64,000 bases of DNA from Clostridiales bacterium (GCA_022508305.1 JAFLVM010000001.1:706341-770340), one strand, 5' to 3'. Shown: positions 40,902 to 49,289, counted from the first letter of the stretch. Numbers and translations: made by a program. The notes: generated from the sequence alone by a model not told the origin.

Positions 40902-41522
40902 ATGAACGTCAACTACGACAAAGAACTGGAAAAAATAAAAGAGAAAATTGACGTGAGCGCCCCACCGCGGTTGCTGTTGCATGTGTGTTGCGCGCCTTGC
41001 GCTACGTACTGCCTTACGCGGCTAATAACGCATTTTGACGTGACGTTGTACTACGCAAACGACAACATCACTGACCCAAAGGAATGGCAAAAACGCCTCG
41101 GCGAAGTACAAAAGCTTGTAGAAATTGTCAACAACGGCGACTACGAGGTGACGGCAATTCGCCCGTTGAAGCTCGTAGTACAGCAACAGGACAGCGCGAG
41201 GTTTTTCGACGTGGCACAGGGCTTGGAGCAGGAAAAAGAGGGCGGCGCGCGTTGCAAACAGTGCTTCAATTTGAGGCTTTCCGACACTCAAAAATACGCC
41301 GTTGAAAATGGTTACGACTACTTCGGCACAACTCTCACCGTGTCACCCTACAAAAACAGCCGATTGCTGAATGAAATCGGTTTAACGTTGCAAACAACGG
41401 AGTTAAAGTGGCTTACCGCCGACTTCAAGAAGCAAAACGGCTACAACGAGAGCATACGCCTGTCGCAAAAATACAACCTGTATAGACAACACTATTGTGG
41501 ATGTTGTTACTCGATTCTTTGA
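40902..41522 (+). CDS. queH: Epoxyqueuosine reductase QueH (DUF208)
   Basis: 206 residues. Catalyses the last step of queuosine synthesis in tRNA, reducing epoxyqueuosine. The conserved cysteines are all present: HVCCAPCATYCL (residues 27-38), CKQCFNLRL near 126, and the C-terminal HYCGCCYSIL. FGTTLTVSPYKNSRLLNEIG near 147 is a family motif. QueH replaces the cobalamin-dependent QueG in many Bacillota, although this organism appears able to take up a corrinoid. No ribosome binding site; the promoter predicts a leaderless message. Other queuosine genes are not in the window. Confidence 0.93.
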   Translation: MNVNYDKELEKIKEKIDVSAPPRLLLHVCCAPCATYCLTRLITHFDVTLYYANDNITDPKEWQKRLGEVQKLVEIVNNGDYEVTAIRPLKLVVQQQDSARFFDVAQGLEQEKEGGARCKQCFNLRLSDTQKYAVENGYDYFGTTLTVSPYKNSRLLNEIGLTLQTTELKWLTADFKKQNGYNESIRLSQKYNLYRQHYCGCCYSIL

Positions 41523-41531
41523 TAACACAAA

Positions 41532-41560
41532 AAAGGCTCCCTTGTATAAGGGGAGCCTTT
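41532..41560. terminator. Bidirectional terminator between queH and the ABC-locus lipoprotein
   Basis: AAAGGCTCCC/GGGAGCCTTT ten-pair stem with a nine-base loop. The minus strand continues TTTTTTG, and the plus strand CTCTTT. Confidence 0.88.
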
Positions 41561-41585
41561 CTCTTTACCAATATGCGGCGAGCGG

Positions 41586-44120
41586 TTAAGCTACTTTGTC
41601 TTCGCCAATCAAGATCATGAAGTGCTTGTTGCCGGTTGCGCCCGAGCCCATTGCAGCGGGGTTAATCCAGCAAGCAAGTTGTCCGGCCGACCAAGTTTCG
41701 TCAGCTACCTTGTACGTAGCAATGGGGTCAAGACCTGCCTTGACTTGTTCGAAAGCCGTCTTGTGTTTCGTGAGGGCTGCCGCGACGTCCGTCATACCAT
41801 ATTGTTCAGCTTGAGCAATCTTTTGTTCAAGCGCCGTGATGACGAACTTTACTCCGCCATACAAAGAGGATGTTTCGTCATTCTCCTTTTGCTCCGTTGT
41901 AAGACCGGCAACGATTTGCGTCAATCTTGTGAATTGCGGATTAGCCATACTTCCGCCCACGTAGGCAAAGTCATTGCCGCACTTCACCAATGGAGCGTAG
42001 GGTAACTGCGCCGTAGCTGATTGTATTTGACCGAAGCCTGCTTTGAGCGCGCCAAGCGCTTCTGCATAGTCGTTAAACTGTCCTTGAAGGGTTTCGTCGT
42101 TCAACATATCGTCAACGGCTTTTATTGCATTACCTGCTGTTGCGCTGAGGTTTATCACTGCGCTGTAAAGGCTTTCTTCCATACCGTATTGGTACTCGCC
42201 ACCAACGTTGATCGTGCCCTTGATTGCGTCTTGGTTGGAGAACACTTTGCTGGGGTCGGGAATAACGACGGCAATTATATTAATTTGGAAATCTGCGCCA
42301 CTCGTTGCGCGTCTGTAGTGAGTGTCAATGCCGTTAACGGTGTCTGAGATGGATGCAATGGTCGCGAGCTGTCTAATTATCGGCGCTTCTAAGTCGTTGA
42401 TTTCAAACCACATTTCGCCACCGCTAAGCCAGCTTTCCAACTTAGCCGTGCTGCTGACGTTCAATACGGTGTTCGTAACACTATCGTCAGCGCTACCCGT
42501 ACGGGTGTGAATAATGAACAAGGGACCGCCTGCTGCCTTCATTTCGCTGTTTGTGACGTTGATCTCAACCATTCTGCGGCTAAATACCATTGAACTGAAG
42601 CTGTTGTAAAGCTTGCTGTCGATGATGTTGAGTGTTCCGTAGTCAACGGCATCCGACACGACGTTGGCAAACCAGTCCGTTCCGATTGTGTTGGTTAAAG
42701 TGGTTGTTGTAAGGTCGCTTGACATCATCATAAGACCTGCGGGCAAAGAGAGATTTTCCGTCTTGCTCGTTTCGCCTACGAAGTAAACGTTTTCGATAGT
42801 GGCGCTACGGTTGGACGTACTGTCTGCTTGCTCGTATCTGATTACTGACCAGTGAGCTTCGGGGTAGTCCGTCTTTCCCTTCTTGCTGTAGTCGTACACA
42901 ATGTACAGAGCGTTTTCACCATCGGTGTTGTAGTTGGGATCGTAGCCGATAGTAAGGTAGTTACCGGAAATACCTATACCGTCGGATACGTACAATCCGC
43001 GTTGAATTGAGTTGGAGCCGTTTTCCCAAGCTTCGCCAAGATTTGTTTCTTTGAGAGAACCTGCTAAGTAGCCTTTGAGCTTGTGGTCGTTGGCAATGTT
43101 GCCGTTTGCAGTGTCGTAGCTGATGCCGTTTCCCTTTGCAGGTTCACCTTTCTGCCAGAAGTAATTGCTGGGAAGATAGTCAGCCGAAATGGTGATGTTG
43201 TTGTGAAGAATTACTTGACTAACGTCGGTAAATTCACTGAGAGCCTTGCCGTCATCCCAATCGCATTTGTGTTCCTTGAGTCCTGATTCCGACCAAGATT
43301 GGATGTTGAGATTGTCCAATACAGACAGTCCCCACGCGTCGTAAACGTTGTAGCCGTCAACAACGGTAAATATTTGATCGAAGCTTGTTTTCATCTCCGG
43401 ATCGATAGGCTTCATACCCTCGCTCAACACAAATTTAACTTCAAGCTTGAAGGTCAAGTTAACCGCGTTGCTGTTGAAGTAGTAAACGTTGTTTTCTACC
43501 TTTTCCAAGTAGGTGGCTAAGGGATTTTCTACCTTGGTAAAGCTGTTGGCGCCTTCCACCGTGTACAGTTCAAAAGTAGTAACAATTTGAGCTTCGGGCA
43601 GAGGTATATCTTCATCGCCCGTTTCTACGTCAACGATTGTAACTACCGGTACACATTTGTAACCGTTGGTCGCGCCTACCTTGTAGACTCCGTTGGTAGT
43701 GACAAATTCCGTCTCTTTGTCCGTTTGAGTTCCCCTTGCTGCAAGATAAGCATTGTAGCCTACTGTGTTGTTAACCTCAGTAACCGTAACGTCCGTCACG
43801 TCTACCGCGCCTTGCTTTACGGCAATGATTACAGTTGCAGACTTGCCGCCGTAACGGGCAGTGAGAGGCTTGTCACCCTTTGAGGAAGTGTCAATGGGAG
43901 TGAATCTCACACTTTTGTCCGTCAAAGGAAGCGTCTTTGTAGTGCCGTCCTCAAGGGATGCCACTACGTTTATCGTTGAATAATCAATGGCGTCACCAAC
44001 TTCAACTTCGCTGGGAGCGCCTTCGATTTTTAAGTCTATTACCGTAACATCGCACGCCACGAGTAACACTAATGATAGCGCAAACATTAATGCAAGCGCA
44101 AACACTAAAACTTTTTTCAT
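41586..44120 (-). CDS. Large surface lipoprotein of ABC-exporter locus
   Basis: 844 residues. The lipobox LLVAC puts the lipidated Cys at residue 23. An Ig-like domain of the Big3 kind follows (DLKIEGAPSEVEVGDAIDYSTINVVASLEDG in parts: IEGAPSEVEVGDAIDY, INVVASLEDGTTKTLPL, residues 30-105), then a second region with VTDVTVTEVNNTVGYNAYL. The centre (about 300-560) has Asn-rich turns such as GNYLTIGYDPNYNTDG, SATIENVYFVGETS and YGTLNIIDSKLYNSF, consistent with a right-handed beta-helix. The C-terminal 200 residues are helical (LNDETLQGQFNDYAEALGALKAGFG). Last gene of the four-gene unit. The final motif WINPAAMGSGATGNKHFMILIGEDKVA suggests a compact end domain. Probably a surface partner or cargo of the exporter. 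Family not recognised. Confidence 0.7.
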   Translation of the reverse strand: MKKVLVFALALMFALSLVLLVACDVTVIDLKIEGAPSEVEVGDAIDYSTINVVASLEDGTTKTLPLTDKSVRFTPIDTSSKGDKPLTARYGGKSATVIIAVKQGAVDVTDVTVTEVNNTVGYNAYLAARGTQTDKETEFVTTNGVYKVGATNGYKCVPVVTIVDVETGDEDIPLPEAQIVTTFELYTVEGANSFTKVENPLATYLEKVENNVYYFNSNAVNLTFKLEVKFVLSEGMKPIDPEMKTSFDQIFTVVDGYNVYDAWGLSVLDNLNIQSWSESGLKEHKCDWDDGKALSEFTDVSQVILHNNITISADYLPSNYFWQKGEPAKGNGISYDTANGNIANDHKLKGYLAGSLKETNLGEAWENGSNSIQRGLYVSDGIGISGNYLTIGYDPNYNTDGENALYIVYDYSKKGKTDYPEAHWSVIRYEQADSTSNRSATIENVYFVGETSKTENLSLPAGLMMMSSDLTTTTLTNTIGTDWFANVVSDAVDYGTLNIIDSKLYNSFSSMVFSRRMVEINVTNSEMKAAGGPLFIIHTRTGSADDSVTNTVLNVSSTAKLESWLSGGEMWFEINDLEAPIIRQLATIASISDTVNGIDTHYRRATSGADFQINIIAVVIPDPSKVFSNQDAIKGTINVGGEYQYGMEESLYSAVINLSATAGNAIKAVDDMLNDETLQGQFNDYAEALGALKAGFGQIQSATAQLPYAPLVKCGNDFAYVGGSMANPQFTRLTQIVAGLTTEQKENDETSSLYGGVKFVITALEQKIAQAEQYGMTDVAAALTKHKTAFEQVKAGLDPIATYKVADETWSAGQLACWINPAAMGSGATGNKHFMILIGEDKVA

Positions 44121-44144
44121 CTTATTCTCCTTATAATTGATAGT

Positions 44145-44170
44145 GTTTGTAATTATTTATATTTACAAAC
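44145..44170. repeat. Inverted repeat in leader of large lipoprotein gene
   Basis: GTTTGTAA/TTACAAAC, eight perfect pairs with a ten-base AT loop, about 25 bases before the ATG. It may shape message stability or expression of the lipoprotein relative to the upstream genes. Confidence 0.5.
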
Positions 44171-44201
44171 GGCCAAATGCCGATTGATTGCCAAATTGTT
44201 G

Positions 44202-44627
44202 CTAAACAGCTGTGATACTTAGAGTCTTGGTAAACTTTCTGTGGTCGGTTGAGTGGAAAGTTAGTGTGACCTTGCCCGTTTTGCGGAAGGTGAGGAAATA
44301 CCCAATGTCGTGGGTCAATTCGGCGGTGGGATTTTCCTCGGTGCCCGTCTGGTAGGTAATGGTCACTTCTATTGCAGCGGGAGCGTCAACAGGGTCGGGA
44401 ACAAACTCGATAGGAATAATCAAGTCCTCCCTAAAGGCAATAACCACCGTATAGCCAGTACCGTCCGCGTTAGGTTTGACCTCTTTGCCCTCAATTGTCG
44501 TGGGCAAAATGATGTTTTTAACGGATATAGATTCGTTGTACATGAGCGCTTTGAGTCCAAATACGCCCACTATCACTATTGATGCGACGTAGATTGCCGC
44601 AATAACGATTATCGTAGCTTTTCTCAT
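44202..44627 (-). CDS. Small membrane-anchored extracytoplasmic protein of ABC-exporter locus
   Basis: 141 residues. One N-terminal membrane helix (about 5-25) without a lipobox or clear cleavage site, then a beta-rich domain outside the membrane: SVKNIILPTTIEGKEVKPN, YTVVIAFREDLIIPIEF, IEVTITYQTGTEEN, KVTLTFHSTDHRKFTKTLSI. It looks like a single Ig-like or cohesin-like sandwich. It starts nine bases after the permease stop and is therefore co-translated with it. I do not recognise the family. Its place in the operon suggests an accessory subunit of the exporter. Confidence 0.7.
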   Translation of the reverse strand: MRKATIIVIAAIYVASIVIVGVFGLKALMYNESISVKNIILPTTIEGKEVKPNADGTGYTVVIAFREDLIIPIEFVPDPVDAPAAIEVTITYQTGTEENPTAELTHDIGYFLTFRKTGKVTLTFHSTDHRKFTKTLSITAV

Positions 44628-44636
44628 ACGTTACCT

Positions 44637-46283
44637 CTACTTTTCCGCATAGTACAAGCGGATACGAACGAAATACAAATACGTCCTCACTGCCAAGAAT
44701 ACAAACGCCAAAACTGCAACTTTGATTGTTGCCAATTCGCGTCCTTCATCGGCGATGAAATACAGCCAAAACGCAAATAGGACGGAAATGACAAACGCTA
44801 TTATCGTTGAGTTGCGCTCGTTGCGGTTGTCGATGACGTTGCCCAAGGTTGCGTACTGCTCGTGTTGCGGGCGCATGATGTCCATTTCGGCGCTCCACAG
44901 TAGATGCGCCAAGCCGACAAATATGATAGCCAATCCCAACATGAACGTTTCCACAACCGTCAACCCGGAAACGCTTTGCCAAAAGCACACCGCCGCAACC
45001 GTAGAAACGATTATTACCAATGCGCGCGGAATAAGCCGTGACACGAGAGACAGCTGAGGATTGACCGGTTGCGTCTTTGCAATAGGACGCGCTGCGCCGT
45101 CTACACTGTACACCGAGGCGTACCTTACGTTGTCGCTGGTTACTATCAACAAGCTGACAAGCAAGCTGAATGCCAAAGTCATGTACTGTCCGATCAGACG
45201 TGTGTTCATTGCGGCGTAGGTTTTGTTGAGGAAAAACACCGCAATGGGCAATATCAACAGACTGACTACGAGCCGCAAAACGTATCTGCTGCTGCGAGTA
45301 CTACGCTTGAGTTCGTATACAAAGGGCGCGACCTTGTTGGAACGCACTTTGTTGCTTTGGACTGTCTTTTTGGACTGTTCAAACTCGAACTGGCGCGATG
45401 CCATCTTGAAGAACAGCGGACGGGCAAGGAGATAGGTTGCCGTCGTGCACACCGCTATCGTTCCCAGCGTGATAAGCAGTCCCCACACAGTGTTCATAGT
45501 GAACAGATGCGAGCGAATTTCCGCAGTGCCGCCCATTATCATTAGATTGATTATATTAAGCGGAGCTACCCAGCCTGCAAAGGTGTCCAACCAATTTTGG
45601 ATTGTCAGAGATATCGTTCCCCAACGTCCCGCTATGTTGATGTTTTCAGGCATGAGTCCGATGAGGGTAAAAATACCCCAAGCGACAAGCCCCGCAACGA
45701 TAACTCCCAAAATTGCTTGCAGCCACTTGCGGTAATGCACGAAGTTGGACACAAACAACGCGGGAATAGAAAGCGCTGCGCCTATTGCCACAGGCAGTAG
45801 CGACACAATTACGTAGCACACAATGAGCCACGGGTAAAAGTACCACACTGCATGACACACGATACCGTAGGCAACGTACATGGGCAACAGCAACAAAGCG
45901 TTCTTCTTCAGTTCGAATATAAAGTACAGTACGAACTTGGACAAAAACACAAGGTTGGGCTGTACGGGGAAGGTCAACAGCACGCGGTTGTCTGACGTCA
46001 TGTACAGTGTGTTGGTCAGACCTACCGTGCAAGTGAAAATCGCCAACACAAATATTAGCGTAAATATTGCCGTCACCAGTGAGGCGGGCACCGCGCCGGA
46101 AAAGCTGAACAGCTTGAACATGGACGCCAGGAAGAAAAAAGCGAAAAATGCTCCTCCCGACAACACAACTTGTCCAATAATCGCGGCTATCTTGAACAGC
46201 AAGGAGCGTCTGGACTTGACAAACGACAAATCCATCTTGTCCTTGAGCTGCATCATGACGAGTGTTTTCAGGTTTCTAATCAT
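44637..46283 (-). CDS. ABC exporter permease
   Basis: 548 residues with about 12 membrane helices in two groups (residues 30-300 and 340-540), separated by a cytoplasmic basic segment (QFEFEQSKKTVQSNKVRSNKV, near 290-310; quoted in parts QFEFEQSKKT and VQSNKVRSNK). The layout fits the large ABC_export/EcsB-like permeases, not an importer. LTNTLYMTSDNRVLLTFPV near 85 is a recognisable exporter motif. It pairs with the ATPase encoded just upstream: its ATG overlaps the stop codon of the fusion gene (ATGA). The substrate is unknown. Confidence 0.85.
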   Translation of the reverse strand: MIRNLKTLVMMQLKDKMDLSFVKSRRSLLFKIAAIIGQVVLSGGAFFAFFFLASMFKLFSFSGAVPASLVTAIFTLIFVLAIFTCTVGLTNTLYMTSDNRVLLTFPVQPNLVFLSKFVLYFIFELKKNALLLLPMYVAYGIVCHAVWYFYPWLIVCYVIVSLLPVAIGAALSIPALFVSNFVHYRKWLQAILGVIVAGLVAWGIFTLIGLMPENINIAGRWGTISLTIQNWLDTFAGWVAPLNIINLMIMGGTAEIRSHLFTMNTVWGLLITLGTIAVCTTATYLLARPLFFKMASRQFEFEQSKKTVQSNKVRSNKVAPFVYELKRSTRSSRYVLRLVVSLLILPIAVFFLNKTYAAMNTRLIGQYMTLAFSLLVSLLIVTSDNVRYASVYSVDGAARPIAKTQPVNPQLSLVSRLIPRALVIIVSTVAAVCFWQSVSGLTVVETFMLGLAIIFVGLAHLLWSAEMDIMRPQHEQYATLGNVIDNRNERNSTIIAFVISVLFAFWLYFIADEGRELATIKVAVLAFVFLAVRTYLYFVRIRLYYAEK

Positions 46284-47083
46284 GCCTTGCGCCTCTTGTT
46301 TTCATTGGATTGTTCTTCTTTCTTGCCTTCGTCTACGCGAATAGGCTCTACGACGGTGTTGACGATGTCCATGTAGAACTTTTCAAGACTCTCGCCGTTT
46401 CTTTCCATTTCGTGAACGTCGCGTACGCACTGAATTTGACCCTTGCGAATGATGGCAATCTTGTCGCAGATACGCTCCACCACGTCGATGATGTGACTGG
46501 AGAAGAATACGATGTTGCCTGCCGCCGCGTGTTCCTTCATGCACTCCTTTACTTGGAAAATGCTGTTGGGGTCAAGTCCCGTCAGCGGCTCGTCCAAAAT
46601 CCACACCTTGGGATTGTGAATGAGCGCAGCCATTATCGTTACCTTTTGCTTCATACCGTGAGAATAGGTACGGATAGGATTGTCGATTGCGCTTTCCAGT
46701 TCGAAACGCTTAATCATTCTGTCCATGCGCTCGTCGCGGTCTTCCTTGCTCACTTCGTAGAGGTCGGCAATGTAGTTGATGTATTCGCGCGCGGTCAGTC
46801 TTTCGTACAGCGCGTAGTGGTCGGGCACGAAGCCTATTTGCCTCTTCGCCTGTACGCTTTGGGTTGCCACGTCGTAGCCGCAAACTTCAATCGCGCCGTC
46901 CGTAATTGTCTGAATACCGACGATACTCTTGATGATCGTGGACTTGCCCGCGCCGTTAGGTCCGAGGAAACCGTAGATTTCACCGCCGCTAACTACAAGA
47001 TTAGCGTCTTTAACGGCGTATACGTTGGACTTGCCGTAGCGTTTTGTAAAGTCATGTAGAATCAGTTTGTTTTCGTTTTCCAT
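46280..47083 (-). CDS. Possible internally initiated free ABC ATPase
   Basis: Within the fusion gene, GAGGAG (47093-47098) stands nine bases before ATG 47083, in frame, at the point where homology to ABC ATPases begins (MENENKLILHDFTKRYG). Initiation here would give a 267-residue ATPase of normal length. An alternative ATG at 47089 is too close to the site. This is a prediction from the sequence; both products may exist. Confidence 0.45.
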   Translation of the reverse strand: MENENKLILHDFTKRYGKSNVYAVKDANLVVSGGEIYGFLGPNGAGKSTIIKSIVGIQTITDGAIEVCGYDVATQSVQAKRQIGFVPDHYALYERLTAREYINYIADLYEVSKEDRDERMDRMIKRFELESAIDNPIRTYSHGMKQKVTIMAALIHNPKVWILDEPLTGLDPNSIFQVKECMKEHAAAGNIVFFSSHIIDVVERICDKIAIIRKGQIQCVRDVHEMERNGESLEKFYMDIVNTVVEPIRVDEGKKEEQSNENKRRKA

Positions 47084-48553
47084 ATTCATTGGCTCCTCTA
47101 TGCTTCTGCCTGCAAGCTTGACCTCCAGTGCCAGCTTGTCCACCTTTATCTTTTTGTTGCGTTGTCCAATATCTTGCCACCCGCTAATTGCGTTGTACCC
47201 CAGCTCGTAGAGGAACCAAACGCCCAGCGACATTACGTAGTACACACCAAGATAAATTGCTTGATACACCGGGTAGAACTTGAAGTGCAATCCGTGTATG
47301 TCAAATTCCAAAGTGACGTTTCTGAGATTTAGCGCCCAGTTGCCCAGCTTGTCGGCAACGAAGTCGCTATTGATGAAGAAGTAGTCAACGCCGGGGTTGT
47401 AGTTGCTAAACCAAGCGTTGGTGACGAGCACCAGTAGGAAGTAGGCAGCAAAGCCTATCATACTGTAACCAAACTCCTTCCAGCGCGGACGGCGGAAAAT
47501 TCCCAAGCCCACCACAAGCAGCGGCATGAAGAACGCTTGATAGTGATACATGAAGAACAGCACCACCGACGGCGAGATAATTGACGCGGTATCGGAATAG
47601 TTAGGCATCATCAGCGCCAGAAACGCCCCCAAGACGTTTATGAAATAGGTGAAGTAGAAAAATCTCTTAAACTTGAACGTCAAGCAAATGGGCGTGATGT
47701 ACAGCGCGGTGTTGCATAGGTGCAACGGCAAGTTCGTCACCCAACCAAAGTTTGCCTCTGTGAAATTAGGTATTCTGTGATTATAGGAATAGTTTAGTAG
47801 CGCAAGCCAAGCGTACAGCATGACTACGAAACGTTTGGTGTCCATTGGCTTGTCCTTCAATATGACGTACAACACAATGGGAATGATAGCCGCCGGGTAA
47901 ATGTACAACCTGTGATACAGATTGAGATCATCGGGGTTGTAGGTGATTTGCAATTTGTTGAGCACTACGTTAGGCGCATAGCACGGGAAGGCCGCCAAAA
48001 TGATGCCCACGCAAGCAAATGCAAACCACACCCATTCATTACCGCGCAAGCGAATATCTTTGATGTTGTGAACGGTGTGTACTACACAGTAGCCTATGCC
48101 CAAACCCGTTTCTACGGCAACCAGCATTGCTCTGACGTTGAAACGTTCAAAAGCTTCTGCCCCGGTGATTGCCAAGAGGTGGCTGCCCATCATTATGAAG
48201 TTGAAGGCGAATATCGAAGTCGCCAAGTAGCTTACCGCTGCCGGTACGGTGCGTACCTTGAAGAATGGCGCGAGAATTACCAGCATTTCGACAGCGTAGG
48301 CAAACCACACCTGCAGAAGAGCGACGACGATGATACCCTTAGAGTTGAAACCGTTGCCAAGCTGCAAATTTTCGACGTTAACAATGTTGTCCTGCGCCGT
48401 CATGTAGCGGAAGAACAGCGCCGTAGCCAAAATCAGTGACACGGTTTTGAAGAAAATATTTATTTTTGTCGGCGCCTTGAAGTGTAACAGCAATCCTGCC
48501 GTAATCACTGCCGCTGCCGCCAGCGCCCCTATCAAATAATAAATACCGAGCAT
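46280..48553 (-). CDS. YwaF/TMEM164-like membrane domain fused to ABC ATPase
   Basis: 757 residues. Residues 1-470 contain about 12 membrane helices. The part from about 205 to 400 resembles the YwaF (TIGR02206)/TMEM164 family: WVTNLPLHLCNTALYITPICL, then FYFTYFINVLGAFLALMMP and MYHYQAFFMPLLVVG. The conserved His-Leu-Cys-Asn is in place; in animal TMEM164 a Cys and a His are proposed catalytic residues for acyl transfer. Residues 492-757 are a full ABC ATPase: GPNGAGKST (Walker A), YSHGMKQK (signature), VWILDEP (Walker B) and SSHIIDVVE (H loop). GAGGAG with an in-frame ATG at 47083 lies exactly at the junction, so a free 267-residue ATPase can also be made. Start ATG with AAGGAG. First gene of the operon, behind a structured leader. 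Confidence 0.85.
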   Translation of the reverse strand: MLGIYYLIGALAAAAVITAGLLLHFKAPTKINIFFKTVSLILATALFFRYMTAQDNIVNVENLQLGNGFNSKGIIVVALLQVWFAYAVEMLVILAPFFKVRTVPAAVSYLATSIFAFNFIMMGSHLLAITGAEAFERFNVRAMLVAVETGLGIGYCVVHTVHNIKDIRLRGNEWVWFAFACVGIILAAFPCYAPNVVLNKLQITYNPDDLNLYHRLYIYPAAIIPIVLYVILKDKPMDTKRFVVMLYAWLALLNYSYNHRIPNFTEANFGWVTNLPLHLCNTALYITPICLTFKFKRFFYFTYFINVLGAFLALMMPNYSDTASIISPSVVLFFMYHYQAFFMPLLVVGLGIFRRPRWKEFGYSMIGFAAYFLLVLVTNAWFSNYNPGVDYFFINSDFVADKLGNWALNLRNVTLEFDIHGLHFKFYPVYQAIYLGVYYVMSLGVWFLYELGYNAISGWQDIGQRNKKIKVDKLALEVKLAGRSIEEPMNMENENKLILHDFTKRYGKSNVYAVKDANLVVSGGEIYGFLGPNGAGKSTIIKSIVGIQTITDGAIEVCGYDVATQSVQAKRQIGFVPDHYALYERLTAREYINYIADLYEVSKEDRDERMDRMIKRFELESAIDNPIRTYSHGMKQKVTIMAALIHNPKVWILDEPLTGLDPNSIFQVKECMKEHAAAGNIVFFSSHIIDVVERICDKIAIIRKGQIQCVRDVHEMERNGESLEKFYMDIVNTVVEPIRVDEGKKEEQSNENKRRKA

Positions 48554-48588
48554 ACTATCTCCTTGACTTAGGTAAAATTACATCAAAA

Positions 48589-48636
48589 AAATCCGCCAAG
48601 TCACCCTTTGAATTAGTGTGAGCAAAAAACGGATTT
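48589..48636 (-). terminator. Leader terminator (attenuator) of ABC-exporter operon
   Basis: Outer stem AAATCCG/CGGATTT encloses an inner stem TCACACT/AGGGTGA (one mismatch), followed on the minus strand by a run of seven T and then the start region of the fusion gene, about 36 bases away. A terminator in front of its own operon implies regulated read-through. Confidence 0.65.
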
Positions 48637-48720
48637 AATTACTCCGACCGAAGCCCAACTGTCGCCAACAAACGTCGCCAAAATCCCCCTTGCGGGGTAA
48701 AACGTTAAAAGTTGACAAAA
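48637..48720 (-). promoter_or_regulatory. Structured leader RNA of ABC-exporter operon
   Basis: On the minus strand this stretch has CCCC-GCAA-GGGG (a GNRA tetraloop hairpin, 48686-48697), two copies of TTGGCGAC and GGGC-TTCG-GTC (a UUCG-type hairpin), just before the attenuator. No promoter could be fixed. It does not match a riboswitch class I know, so it may be an uncharacterised cis-acting RNA. Confidence 0.45.
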
Positions 48721-48721
48721 T

Positions 48722-48740
48722 AGCCCAAACTTGTTAGGCT
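48722..48740 (-). terminator. Probable terminator of gene 48759-49220
   Basis: AGCCTAA/TTTGGGCT stem (one G-U pair), five-base loop, followed by ATTTTG. Modest T-run, so some read-through into the ABC locus is possible. Confidence 0.5.
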
Positions 48741-48758
48741 GCGGTCAATATTTAGTTT

Positions 48759-49220
48759 TTATGCCAAAAAACAGATCTTGTGTCTGTAGGAAGGAACGTC
48801 GTGAGCGTCAACTGCGCTTTGACTGAAGTCATTACGCACGTAATTGGATGTGCTGTGTACTCTTTCCGCCTCATCGCTGTAGTAAACGCTAATCATGTAC
48901 ACCACGGCGCAAACGCAACCAAAGGTTAGCGCAAACACAATACAGTACATGTGGTCGTAGAGGTAGGAAATGAAGGTGAGAGTGTCGTTGCTTGCAACGA
49001 TATTAGCGCCCTCGAGCAAAATGCGGTAGGTACTGAATGAGAACAATCCCGTCTCGTGCGCCAAATTGTGCAAAATGGTGTTCAGCGCGGTAAACAAAAT
49101 TACAGCAACAAAAAACTCGACAACAGCGTGTAGCATATTGCCAACTTTTCTTACCTTACTTTCCAATCCAATTATTCGTTCGTTTTCTACAATACGAGAA
49201 CCGTACTGAAAGTACTGCAT
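48759..49220 (-). CDS. Hypothetical membrane protein
   Basis: 153 residues with an amphipathic N-terminus (residues 1-30) and two clear membrane helices: HAVVEFFVAVILFTALNTILH (about 31-51) and HMYCIVFALTFGCVCAVVYMISVYY (about 89-113). A short C-terminal tail is polar. Family not recognised. GAGGCGA ribosome binding site. Its promoter has a DnaA box inside the spacer, so expression may follow replication initiation. A terminator separates it from the ABC-exporter operon downstream. Confidence 0.65.
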   Translation of the reverse strand: MQYFQYGSRIVENERIIGLESKVRKVGNMLHAVVEFFVAVILFTALNTILHNLAHETGLFSFSTYRILLEGANIVASNDTLTFISYLYDHMYCIVFALTFGCVCAVVYMISVYYSDEAERVHSTSNYVRNDFSQSAVDAHDVPSYRHKICFLA

Positions 49221-49261
49221 TTTTGTCGCCTCTTTGTTACATAGTTACCTACGGTAATCAC

Positions 49262-49289
49262 AGTATAACACTTATCCACAATTTGTCAA
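49262..49289 (-). promoter_or_regulatory. Promoter of gene 48759-49220 with DnaA box in the spacer
   Basis: TTGACA (49284-49289), 16 bases, TATACT (49262-49267). TTATCCACA, the exact DnaA-box consensus, is at 49272-49280 in the spacer. A one-mismatch box in inverted orientation (TGTGGAAAA) lies at 49307-49315. Confidence 0.65.
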
